The notes under the pieces: model-generated | Seen by the model: the letters and a program-made list of their open reading frames with translations, nothing else | Told to the model about the DNA's origin: nothing | Databases searched by the model: none | Made by a program: the position numbers and the translations under genes | Source of the DNA: Candidatus Eiseniibacteriota bacterium | GTDB lineage: Bacteria > Eisenbacteria > RBG-16-71-46 | DNA: 64,000 bases | Direction: 5' to 3' | Assembly (NCBI GenBank): GCA_016710095.1 | Contig: JADJLL010000006.1 | Location: forward strand, 62,001 to 126,000 | In this document: positions 18,600 through 26,081 of the stretch, one piece after another | How positions within the stretch are numbered: position 1 is the stretch's first letter | How the letters are laid out: every line of letters begins with the position of its first letter

Positions 18600-19556
18600 T
18601 CAGTTCGACGACGACGACTTGTTCTGGAAGTAGTCGGCCACGACGACGATGTTGAGCAGGTCACGCGACAACCCGAGGATCGTCGTCAGTGCGCTCCAGA
18701 CCGACGGTCCCTTCGGCATCACGACGACCACGTCGCCGGGCGACAGCGAAACGCTCGCGCGGGAGCCGTGGTCGAGCACTTCTCGAAGGTTCACCACGGT
18801 CACGGTCTGTCCGCCGTCGGCGCGGGTGAGCACGCGCACGTCGGCGAGGTTGCCCTTCGCGGTGGTGCCGCCCGCCATGGCGATCGCGGCCCACAGGTCC
18901 ATCTTGCCCGTCGCGGAGTAGAGGCCGGGCTTCGTCACTTCGCCGAGCACGCCCACGCCTTCGCCACCGACGGCGCCGCCGGCGCCCGGACCGGGGATCA
19001 CGATCGTGTCGCCCGACTTGAGCCCGGGCAGCGCGCTCGTGTCGCCGCCGCGCAGCGCGGCCGCGAGGTCCACGGGAATCGTGCGGCGCTGGTCACCGTC
19101 CTTGCGGACGACCTGCGCCTGCGACAGGTCCGCGCCCGTGAGCGCGCCACCCGCCTGAGAAATCACGTCGGGCAGCGACGGAATGTGCTCGAAGCCGTAA
19201 CGGCCGGGCTTCGACACCGCGCCGGTCACGTACACGCTGCGGCTCATGAACTGCGCCACGGTGATCGTGACGTTCGTCGTGCTGCGCAGGTAGCGCGTGA
19301 GCTGCTCCGCGACACGGTCGCCGAGCTGCTTGGTCGTGAGACCCGCGGCCTTCACCTCGCCGATCGGCGGAAGCGTGATGTTGCCTTCGGAGTTGATCGT
19401 CAGCGTGCGCTCGAGTTCGGCGTGCATCCACACGGAGACCGAGATCACGTCCTCGGGACCGAGCACGTACTCCTCCGCCCACGCGGCGAGCGGGGCGCAC
19501 ACGACGGCGAGCATCACGATCAGCGACGCGAACAGCGCACGGACACGAACGGTCAT
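18600..19556 (-). CDS. Polysaccharide export protein (Wza-like, Poly_export/SLBB)
   Basis: The 318-residue secreted protein has a signal peptide (ALFASLIVMLAVVCAPLAAWA). The Poly_export domain (EEYVLGPEDVISVSVWMHAEL, GNITLPPIGEVKAAGLTTKQL, SVYVTGAVSKPGRY) is followed by two SLBB-type beta-grasp repeats (GVLGEVTKPGLYSATGKMDL and onward). There is no lipobox Cys, unlike E. coli Wza. The C-terminal hydrophobic segment could be the outer-membrane helix. The ATG at 19556 has AGGAGGG at a good distance, the strongest ribosome-binding site in this cluster. It should form the outer-membrane exit pore for the polymer. Confidence 0.9.
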   Translation of the reverse strand: MTVRVRALFASLIVMLAVVCAPLAAWAEEYVLGPEDVISVSVWMHAELERTLTINSEGNITLPPIGEVKAAGLTTKQLGDRVAEQLTRYLRSTTNVTITVAQFMSRSVYVTGAVSKPGRYGFEHIPSLPDVISQAGGALTGADLSQAQVVRKDGDQRRTIPVDLAAALRGGDTSALPGLKSGDTIVIPGPGAGGAVGGEGVGVLGEVTKPGLYSATGKMDLWAAIAMAGGTTAKGNLADVRVLTRADGGQTVTVVNLREVLDHGSRASVSLSPGDVVVVMPKGPSVWSALTTILGLSRDLLNIVVVADYFQNKSSSSN

Positions 19557-19639
19557 GAAGTCCCTCCTGGACTCGCGGCCCCCCGAAGGGAGCGCTCCAC
19601 CGGTACCGGCAGTGGCCGGCATCCTACCCCATGCGCCGC

Positions 19640-22225
19640 TCACGCAGCGGGCCTCTCGCCGCTCTCGAGCGAAGGCGAGGGCAGGCCGTTGCGCGGGCTG
19701 CGGAACAGCACGCCGAACGTCTTCACGAGCGTGCGGACGTCGAGCAGCCACGAGCGGTGCGACACGTAAAACAGGTCGTAGTGCACGCGGCGCACGACGC
19801 CGTCGGCGTCGCCGTCCGACGTCCCGGACACCTGCGCGAGCCCGGTCAGGCCCGGCGGCACGGTGAACCGCTGGTCGTAGTCGGGCACGAGGTTGCGCCA
19901 GCGCAGCACGAGCTCTTCCTTCTCGGGCTTCGGGCCCACGAGCGCCATCTCGCCGCGCACGACGTTGAGCAGCCACGGCAGCTTGTCGAGCCGGCGCAGC
20001 GCGAGCCAGCGGCTCACGGGGCCGAGGTCCGAGCGGAAGCGCGCGCACGTGATGGGCTCGCCCATGAGGTCCTGCGTACGGCGTTCGATGCTGCGGCGGT
20101 CGATCGGCACCTGCAGCGGCGCGGCGCGGCGCTGGCCACGCCGGCGCGTGCGGCCGATGCGGACCTCGCGCAGGAGGATCTCGCGCTGGCGCATGAGGCG
20201 CGCCTCGAGCCAGAGCGCGGCCCAGATCGGCGACGACAGTGCGATCGCGGCGATCGCGATCGCGCCGTTGGCGGACATCGCGACGCGCTCGGTCCACTCG
20301 ATCGGCGGCGCGGGCGGCTGCGCGACGGCGGCCGGAAGCTGCACGTCGGGCGTGGGCGGCGCGGGCTGGAGCTTGAGCTCCTCGGGCGTCGGCTCGCGGT
20401 ACTCGGGCACGATGTGGTGCAGCTGCGCCTTCACCTTCGTCGCGTCGCCTTCTTCGGCGATCGCCTCGAGGCGCGCGACGTCCACGCGCAGCACGTCTTC
20501 CTCTTCCGCGGCGAGCTCCCACGTGAGGATGCGTTCGTGCCGCGTGATGCGCGTCATCTCGGTGTGCGAGTGCAGCTCCTCGTAGAGCTTCTCGCCCGGG
20601 CGCATGCCGGTGAACACGATCTCGATGTCCACGCCTTCCGTGAGTCCGGCGAGGCGCACGAGCTGGCGCGCGAGGTCCTGGATGCGGACCTGTTCGCCCA
20701 TGTCGAGCACGAACACCTCGCCGCCGCGGCCCATCGCGCCGGCCTGCAGCACGAGGCGCACGGCTTCGGGAATGCTCATGAAGTAGCGGCGCGCTTCCGG
20801 GTGCGTGACGGTCAGCGGACCGCCGCGCTGGAGCTGGCGCTGGAACAGCGGAATGACCGAGCCGTCCGAGCCGAGCACGTTGCCGAAGCGCACGGCGCAG
20901 AACTTCGTGCGGCTGCGCTGCGAGGCGCTCTGCAGCAGCATTTCGCAGACGCGCTTCGACGCGCCCATGACGCTCGTCGGGTTCACGGCCTTGTCGGTCG
21001 AGATGAGCACGAACTTCTCGACGCCGTGGCGGTCCGAGGAGTCCACGAGGTTGCGCGTGCCGACGATGTTGTTGAGCACGGCCTCGCGCGGGCTCGTCTC
21101 GAGCAGCGGCACGTGCTTGTGCGCGGCGGCGTGGAAGACGACCTCGGGACGGTAGCGCGAGAACGTCGCCTCGACGCCCTTGTCGTCGCGGATGTCGCAC
21201 ACGATCGCGTGCACCGGGTACGCGGGGCGCTGCGCGACGATCTCGTGGTGGATGAAGTACAGGCCGTTCTCGGCGTGGTCGAGCAGCACGAGCTCGGTGG
21301 GCCCGAACTCCGACACCTGGCGCACCAGCTCGGATCCGATCGAGCCGCCGGCGCCCGTGATGAGGATGCGCTTGCCGCGCAGGAACGCGCCGACCTCCTC
21401 GAGGTCCAGGTGCACCGGCTCGCGGCCGAGCAGGTCCTCGATGCGGATGTCGCGCATCTGCGAGAGCGAAGGACGCGCGCCGTGGCTCAGGTCCGAGAGC
21501 CCCGGCAGCGTCTTCACGCGCACGCTGGCCTCGGTGCACACGCGCGCGATCTCGCGCAGCACGCGGCCCGGGATATCGGGGTCCGACACGACGACCATCT
21601 CGATGTGCTTCTCGCGCAGCACCGCGGGCAGGTCCGCGACGGTGCCGAGCACCTTGAGGCCTTCGATCAGGTGGCCGGTCAGGCGCTCGTCGTCGTCGAG
21701 GAAGCCGACGGGCATGAGCGATTCCTCGCCCGTGATGCGCCGCCGCATTTCCTGCACGAGGTCCACGCCCGTGTGATCCGCGCCGATCACGAGCGTCGGC
21801 ACCGCGTGGCCACTGAACGGACCCAGCACGCGTTCGCGCATGAGGCGCCACGCGAAGCGGACACCACCGACGAGCAGCAGTTCCGCCATCCACACGAGCG
21901 CGATCACGCTCGTCGGGAACTTGCGGTCCGGCACGAGGAACAGCAGCACGACGAGCGTCATCGCCGACAGCGTCGAGCCCTTGAAGATCTGGAACAGCGT
22001 CACGGTGCTCGCGTAGCGCCAGAGCCCGTGGTACAGGCCGGCGAGGAAGAACCCGAGCAGGCTCAGCAGCGTGAAGGCGGGCGCGATCTCGAGGTAGCCC
22101 AGCCAGAAGCGCAACGGGACCTGTCCCTCGAACCGCAGGTACAACGCGGCGAGGTACGACAAGTTGACGATCGCCGTGTACACGATCGTCAGTACGAGGA
22201 AGCGTGGCGCTTTACGGAATGACAT
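19640..22225 (-). CDS. Membrane NDP-sugar 4,6-dehydratase (CapD/FlaA1-like) fused to a polyprenyl sugar-phosphate transferase
   Basis: The 861-residue protein is the first gene of the operon. Four N-terminal hydrophobic helices (residues 10-120, for example FLVLTIVYTAIVNLSYLAALYL) lead to a CoA-binding-like region and an extended SDR domain with ILITGAGGSIGSELVRQ (about residue 290) and STDKAVNPTSVMGASKR, where Met replaces the usual Tyr as in FlaA1/PglF enzymes. A Pro/Ala-rich linker (about 620-650) joins a C-terminal domain with a hydrophobic helix, LDKLPWLLNVVRGEMALVGPKP and PPGLTGLAQVSGTS, the conserved half of WcaJ-type sugar transferases. Dehydratase and priming transferase in one chain would channel the modified UDP-sugar to lipid carrier. 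The ATG at 22225 lacks a good ribosome-binding site. Confidence 0.87.
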   Translation of the reverse strand: MSFRKAPRFLVLTIVYTAIVNLSYLAALYLRFEGQVPLRFWLGYLEIAPAFTLLSLLGFFLAGLYHGLWRYASTVTLFQIFKGSTLSAMTLVVLLFLVPDRKFPTSVIALVWMAELLLVGGVRFAWRLMRERVLGPFSGHAVPTLVIGADHTGVDLVQEMRRRITGEESLMPVGFLDDDERLTGHLIEGLKVLGTVADLPAVLREKHIEMVVVSDPDIPGRVLREIARVCTEASVRVKTLPGLSDLSHGARPSLSQMRDIRIEDLLGREPVHLDLEEVGAFLRGKRILITGAGGSIGSELVRQVSEFGPTELVLLDHAENGLYFIHHEIVAQRPAYPVHAIVCDIRDDKGVEATFSRYRPEVVFHAAAHKHVPLLETSPREAVLNNIVGTRNLVDSSDRHGVEKFVLISTDKAVNPTSVMGASKRVCEMLLQSASQRSRTKFCAVRFGNVLGSDGSVIPLFQRQLQRGGPLTVTHPEARRYFMSIPEAVRLVLQAGAMGRGGEVFVLDMGEQVRIQDLARQLVRLAGLTEGVDIEIVFTGMRPGEKLYEELHSHTEMTRITRHERILTWELAAEEEDVLRVDVARLEAIAEEGDATKVKAQLHHIVPEYREPTPEELKLQPAPPTPDVQLPAAVAQPPAPPIEWTERVAMSANGAIAIAAIALSSPIWAALWLEARLMRQREILLREVRIGRTRRRGQRRAAPLQVPIDRRSIERRTQDLMGEPITCARFRSDLGPVSRWLALRRLDKLPWLLNVVRGEMALVGPKPEKEELVLRWRNLVPDYDQRFTVPPGLTGLAQVSGTSDGDADGVVRRVHYDLFYVSHRSWLLDVRTLVKTFGVLFRSPRNGLPSPSLESGERPAA

Positions 22226-22714
22226 GGGGAAGGTCGACGCGCGCACGCGCCGGCCGAGGGCTCCTGTCCCGCAGGGAGATCCAACCGAGCCATCGTCCAC
22301 GCCGGCGGGACCAGCGGGAACGATTCACCTGCCCTCCCATCTCGAGGGCCAAGCGGCAGGCGTCGCTACACTACATGCAAGGCGCGCGCCCGCCCCAGTC
22401 GTCGGCAGACTGAGGGCGTTGCCACAGTCCGACTTATGGGCGGCGCGCCCGTCGGTGTTTGTCGGTCGGGGAGCGAGCAGGGCGAGCCGGTCGAATGGCG
22501 CACCATAGAGGGCCGTCTCGAGAAGTTCAACCTGCTGGACCCGAGCGGTTTACCGGCGGGAATGCATGCAGGACGCAAGGGGGGCCGACGCGCTTCGGGC
22601 ATTTTGCCCCACCTCGCCGGTGCCAGTCCCTTCCCTCCCAACGCCGCGCGCCCTTCGAACCGCACGAACGCCCGGGCCCGGTGCGTGGCCGAGCTTTGTA
22701 GGAACGGCGTCTCG
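22226..22714. other. Intergenic leader region upstream of the EPS operon
   Basis: About 490 bases lie between the EPS operon start and the end of the epimerase gene, both on the minus strand. I find no convincing small gene in it. It contains the sigma-54-like element near 22377-22392 and the remaining leader of about 150 bases to the first start codon. No clear intrinsic terminator for the upstream epimerase gene was identified. Confidence 0.5.
22377..22392 (-). promoter_or_regulatory. Candidate sigma-54 (RpoN) -24/-12 promoter of the EPS operon
   Basis: Read on the minus strand, GGGCGCG-N4-TTGCA matches the TGGCACG-N4-TTGCA consensus with exact GG-N10-GC spacing and two mismatches. The TTGCAT end stands out against the GC-rich surroundings. 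It lies about 150 bases before the first gene of the EPS/exosortase operon. RpoN with the PrsK/PrsR pair is known to control exosortase/PEP-CTERM systems in other bacteria. No enhancer site or prsR gene is visible here, so this remains a candidate. Confidence 0.4.
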
Positions 22715-23632
22715 TCAGCGCGACCGGGCCGCGCGCATCATCGCGACTTCGGCGCGGATGCCCTCGACGAACGGCCGGGGCGAGAACCCGAGATCACGCC
22801 GCGCGGGCTCGATGTCCACGGCCTTCGACTCGGTCAGGCGCAGCACCTGCTCGGGCCGCACCGGGAAGGGCAGCTTCCATCGCCGTGCGAGCAAGGCGGC
22901 GCCGTGCGCGGGCGCGAGCGGCAGCGGCAGCACCCAGGCCGGACGCCCGAGTTCGCGCGCGCAGGTGTGGATCACGTCGCGCAGCGTGATCGGCTCCGGC
23001 CCTCCCACCTCGTACTCGCCGCGTGCGGCCTGCGGGCGTTCGAGCGAAGCGAGGATCGCCGAGACGAGATCGTCCACGTGCACCGGCTGCTGCGGGGTGA
23101 TGCCGCCGAGCGGCGACGGCATGACGGGGAATCGCTCGAGCCACTGCAACAGGCGCACCATGTTCCGGTCGCGCGGCGTGCCGTAGATCATGCTCGGCCG
23201 CAGGATCGTGTACGCGAGCGCCGAGTCGCGCAGCGACTGCTCGCCGGCGCGCTTGGCTTCGGCGCTGCCGCTCTTGAGCTTCGTGTGCACGCCCGCCGAG
23301 CTGATGAACACGCCCGAGCGCACGCCCGCGGCGAGCACGGCCGGCAGGAAGTCCGGCACGAGCGACAGCCCCGCGAGATGCACCACCGCTTCGGCGCCCG
23401 TGAACGCGCGAGCGAGCGTCGCGGGCTCGGCGAGGTCGCCCTCGCGGAACTCGAGCAGCGGCGACGCCGGCAGCGCGGCCGTGTCGCGCCCCGGGCGCAC
23501 GAGCGCGAGCACGCGCACGCCGCGCTCGTACAGACGCGGCAACAATCGCGACGCGACGAAGCCCATCGCGCCGGTGACGGCGACGGTGGCGGGCATGCGC
23601 AGGGGACCGGCGGTGGGCGTTTCGCTGGACAT
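22715..23632 (-). CDS. NAD(P)-dependent epimerase/atypical SDR protein
   Basis: The 305-residue protein starts at ATG 23632, preceded by GGGAG. The N-terminal Rossmann motif is VAVTGAMGFVASRLLPRLYE, close to the TGxxGxxG form. EGDLAEPATLARAF, AEAVVHLAGL and FISSAGVHTK follow the extended and atypical SDR pattern. YTILRPSMIYGTPRDRNM contains the RPxxIYG segment of NmrA/NDUFA9-like atypical SDRs. The usual YxxxK is not seen at the expected place, so it may bind NAD(P) without classical catalysis. It is divergent from the next gene and separated from the EPS operon by 490 bases, so it is not clearly part of it. Confidence 0.8.
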   Translation of the reverse strand: MSSETPTAGPLRMPATVAVTGAMGFVASRLLPRLYERGVRVLALVRPGRDTAALPASPLLEFREGDLAEPATLARAFTGAEAVVHLAGLSLVPDFLPAVLAAGVRSGVFISSAGVHTKLKSGSAEAKRAGEQSLRDSALAYTILRPSMIYGTPRDRNMVRLLQWLERFPVMPSPLGGITPQQPVHVDDLVSAILASLERPQAARGEYEVGGPEPITLRDVIHTCARELGRPAWVLPLPLAPAHGAALLARRWKLPFPVRPEQVLRLTESKAVDIEPARRDLGFSPRPFVEGIRAEVAMMRAARSR

Positions 23633-23731
23633 GGGACTCCCGAGGGCCTGAAGGTGTCGCGAGGACGAGCGCGCGTACCCTATCATCGCCGCTTGTCGCC
23701 CGCGTCTTCACGCCTTCGCCGGAGGGTTCGC

Positions 23732-24244
23732 TTGTCCGCCGACACCGAAGCCCGCGTCACCTCGCTCGAACGCCGTGTCGGGCGGCTGTCCGCGCTCGTC
23801 GCCGTGCTCGCGATCGGGCTGGCGATCGCGGTGGCCTGGCACTTCGTGCCCCGCCCCGCGCTCGACGCGAGCCGGTTCATGCTGCGCGATTCCGTGGGCA
23901 CCTGGCGCGGCGCGCTCATGCTGCGCGAGGACGGCAGCCCCGTGATCCGGCTCAACGACGAGCGCTCGCGCGCGCGGCTCTACGGCGTGGTCACGCCGGA
24001 CGGCCGGCCGCGCCTGCGGCTGCTCGATTCGACCGGCGTCTCACGCACGGTGCTCGAGCTGGAGTCCGACGGCACGCCGAGCGTGCGGCTGAGCGGCGCG
24101 GACGGGCATTCGCTCGTGCACGCGGGCGTGGACAGCAGCGGCTCGGGCTGGGCCGAGGTGCGCGGAACGGGCGGCGCTCGTGAGGTGCATGCGTCCCGGA
24201 GCGGCGGAGCGCCCCGAAACGAGAATCGCCCGCCCCGTCGATGA
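23732..24244 (+). CDS. Small membrane-anchored protein of unknown function
   Basis: The 170-residue protein starts at TTG 23732, five bases after GGAGGG. A short polar helix with heptad-like spacing (EARVTSLERRVGRL) leads into one membrane helix (LSALVAVLAIGLAIAVAWHFV). The rest is a beta-rich periplasmic part with repeated strands (FMLRDSVGTWRGALMLREDG, PVIRLNDERSRARLYGVV, PRLRLLDSTGVSRTVLEL). These look like three or four copies of a short strand-turn-strand unit. I do not recognise a named family. The gene stands alone, divergent from the epimerase gene. Confidence 0.6.
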   Translation: MSADTEARVTSLERRVGRLSALVAVLAIGLAIAVAWHFVPRPALDASRFMLRDSVGTWRGALMLREDGSPVIRLNDERSRARLYGVVTPDGRPRLRLLDSTGVSRTVLELESDGTPSVRLSGADGHSLVHAGVDSSGSGWAEVRGTGGAREVHASRSGGAPRNENRPPRR

Positions 24245-24255
24245 CGGAGCGGGCG
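24227..24255. terminator. Hairpin between the small plus-strand gene and the minus-strand tRNA genes
   Basis: CGCCCGCCCCGTC and GACGGAGCGGGCG pair over 13 bases with one mismatch around a 3-base loop. The hairpin overlaps the stop codon at 24242-24244. It could terminate transcription from both directions, ending the gltX-tRNA transcript on the minus strand. No strong T-run follows. Confidence 0.45.
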
Positions 24256-24265
24256 TCGCGGAAGC

Positions 24266-24341
24266 TGGTAGCGCTACGGGGATTCGAACCCCGGTTTGAT
24301 GGCTGAGAACCACCCGTCCTAGACCCCTAGACGATAGCGCC
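24266..24341 (-). tRNA. tRNA-Glu (CTC)
   Basis: The 76-base cloverleaf on the minus strand starts GGCGCTATCG and ends GCGCTACCA with encoded CCA. The 7-bp acceptor stem pairs, the T-arm has GGTTCGAATCC, and the anticodon loop TTCTCAG gives anticodon CTC, read as Glu. It lies downstream of gltX and tRNA-Gln on the same strand. Confidence 0.95.
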
Positions 24342-24365
24342 GCACTTCGAGCACTGCGGAAAGAC

Positions 24366-24439
24366 TGGCTGCCCGGCAAGGATTCGAACCTCGACTAACA
24401 GGGCCAGAACCTGTCGTGCTGCCGTTACACTACCGGGCA
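24366..24439 (-). tRNA. tRNA-Gln (CTG)
   Basis: The 74-base cloverleaf on the minus strand starts TGCCCGGTAG and ends CCGGGCAGCCA with encoded CCA. The anticodon stem ACAGG/CCTGT encloses loop TTCTGGC, so the anticodon is CTG (Gln). The T-loop GGTTCGAATCC is normal. It sits between gltX and tRNA-Glu, 26 bases from the latter. Confidence 0.95.
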
Positions 24440-24477
24440 GTCGAGGGCGGGGAATCTAATCGGTCGCCCTTCCGATT

Positions 24478-25941
24478 TCAAGTCGGCTCGCCGGCCGGCA
24501 TCCGGGACGCCGCGGCCCGAAGCCGTTCGACCGCCCGCTCCCGCCCCACGAGCCACAGGACCTCGAAGATCCCGGGCGAGGTCTTCTGCCCGGTGAGCGC
24601 GAGACGCGCCAGGCCGATCAGTTCGCCGGCCTTCATGCCGCGCTCGGTCGCCAGCGCACGCGTCGCGGCCTCGAGGCTCGCGAGCGAGAACTCCGGGTCG
24701 CGCGCCACGAGGTTCGCGAGGGCCTCCGTGGCGGCGCGAGCGCCGGGCTTGGCGGCCGCGGCCGCGAAGGCCTCTTCGTCGACCGTCACGGCGTCCGAGA
24801 GCGCGAACGCGCCGACCGTCTCGGCGTCCACCAGCGTGCGAAGGCGCTCGCCGAGCGCGCGCACGAAGACCGTGCACCACTCCTCGCCGCGCGCGTCGAT
24901 CGCGTGTCCACGCGAAGCGAGGAACGCCTTCACACGGCGCACGCGCTCGGTTTCGTCGAGGCGCTTGAGGTGCTGGCCGTTCACCCACTCGAGCTTCTGC
25001 GTGTCGAAGACGGCCGGGTTCGCCCCGACCTTTTCGAGCGTGAACACCTTCGCCAGCTCGTCGAGCGAGAACAGCTCCTGCTTGCCGTCGTACGCCCAGC
25101 CGAGCAGCGCGAGGAAGTTCACCATGCCCTCGGGCACGATGCCGAGTTCGCCGAACGCTTCGACCGACGTGGCGCCGTGGCGCTTGGACAACCGCTTGCC
25201 GTCGGGGCCGAGGATCATCGAGGCGTGCGCGAACACCGGGGGCGTCGCGCCGAGCGCCGCGTAGATCAGCAGCTGGCGCGGCGTGTTCGAGATGTGGTCG
25301 TCGCCGCGCACGACGTGCGAGATGCGCATGTCGAGGTCGTCCACCACGCACGCGAAGTTGTAGGTCGGCAGGCCGTCCGTGCGCACGAGCACGAAGTCGT
25401 CGAGCACGTCGTTGCGGAAGCTCATGCGCCCGCGCACGACGTCGTCCCACGCCGTCTCCCCTTCCGCGGGACAGGCGAAGCGCAGCGCGGCGGGCGCGCC
25501 GCTCGCGCGCTTCGCTTCGCGCTCGGCCTCGCTCAGCCGGCGGCACGCGCCGTCGTAGCGCGGATCCTCGCCGCGCTCGGCCTGCGCGGCGCGGCGTGCG
25601 GCGAGCTCGTCCGCGGTGCACCAGCAGTGGTACGCGTGGCCGTTCGCGAGCAGTTCGGTGGCGCGGCGCTCGTAGTGCGCGCGGCGTTCGGTCTGGAAGT
25701 ACGGCCCGTACTCGCCCCCGACGCCCGGGCCCTCGTCCCACGACAGGCCCAGCCAGCGCATGCCGTCGAGGATCGCCTGCACGGACGCCTCGGTGGAACG
25801 GTCGGCGTCGGTGTCCTCGATGCGCAGCACGAACGTGCCGCCGTGCGCGCGCGCGAAGAGCCAGTTGTAGAGCGCCGTGCGGGCGCCGCCGACGTGGAGG
25901 AATCCGGTGGGACTGGGAGCGAAGCGGACGCGGACGGACAT
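24478..25941 (-). CDS. gltX: Glutamyl-tRNA synthetase
   Basis: The 487-residue class I synthetase starts at MSVRVRFAPSPTG (25941). HIGH-type motif FLHVGGARTALYNWL follows, with the Glu-recognition region RIEDTDADRSTE. The KMSKS-type loop is KRLSKRHGATS, the bacterial GluRS form. The C-terminal anticodon-binding helices end near ERLRAAASRMPAG. It charges tRNA-Glu; in bacteria without glutaminyl-tRNA synthetase it also misacylates tRNA-Gln for later amidation by GatCAB. The tRNA-Gln and tRNA-Glu genes directly downstream make that plausible, but discrimination cannot be judged by eye. The transcript probably starts at the TTGACC promoter at 26010. Confidence 0.97.
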   Translation of the reverse strand: MSVRVRFAPSPTGFLHVGGARTALYNWLFARAHGGTFVLRIEDTDADRSTEASVQAILDGMRWLGLSWDEGPGVGGEYGPYFQTERRAHYERRATELLANGHAYHCWCTADELAARRAAQAERGEDPRYDGACRRLSEAEREAKRASGAPAALRFACPAEGETAWDDVVRGRMSFRNDVLDDFVLVRTDGLPTYNFACVVDDLDMRISHVVRGDDHISNTPRQLLIYAALGATPPVFAHASMILGPDGKRLSKRHGATSVEAFGELGIVPEGMVNFLALLGWAYDGKQELFSLDELAKVFTLEKVGANPAVFDTQKLEWVNGQHLKRLDETERVRRVKAFLASRGHAIDARGEEWCTVFVRALGERLRTLVDAETVGAFALSDAVTVDEEAFAAAAAKPGARAATEALANLVARDPEFSLASLEAATRALATERGMKAGELIGLARLALTGQKTSPGIFEVLWLVGRERAVERLRAAASRMPAGEPT

Positions 25942-25985
25942 GGGATGCGGGACTCCGGAGAAGATGGGACTGCGACGGGGCGCGA

Positions 25986-26015
25986 ACACTACGGAGCGCG
26001 CCGCGAGCCGGTCAA
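25986..26015 (-). promoter_or_regulatory. Candidate sigma-70-type promoter of gltX
   Basis: Minus-strand TTGACC (-35) and TAGTGT (-10) are separated by 18 bases, and the -10 end lies 44 bases before the gltX ATG. The -35 matches five of six consensus bases and the -10 three of six. The same TTGAC-N18 arrangement is seen before two other genes here. Confidence 0.4.
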
Positions 26016-26031
26016 GACGCGGCGCAAAACG

Positions 26032-26061
26032 CGAATGGCCACCCCGGAGGGTGGCCATTCG
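26032..26061 (-). terminator. Intrinsic terminator of the C25 protease gene
   Basis: A perfect 13-bp stem (CGAATGGCCACCC / GGGTGGCCATTCG) with a 4-base CGGA loop lies 20 bases after the protease stop. On the minus strand it is followed by CGCGTTTTGCG, a short T-run. Confidence 0.8.
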
Positions 26062-26081
26062 AGGAACCGAGGCGAAGGCCG

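Noticed and set aside
18600..21893. 1097-codon minus-strand frame across the dehydratase gene
   Set aside because: Only its last 318 residues are real (the Wza-like protein); the rest is an Arg/Ala-rich off-frame translation of the dehydratase-transferase gene.
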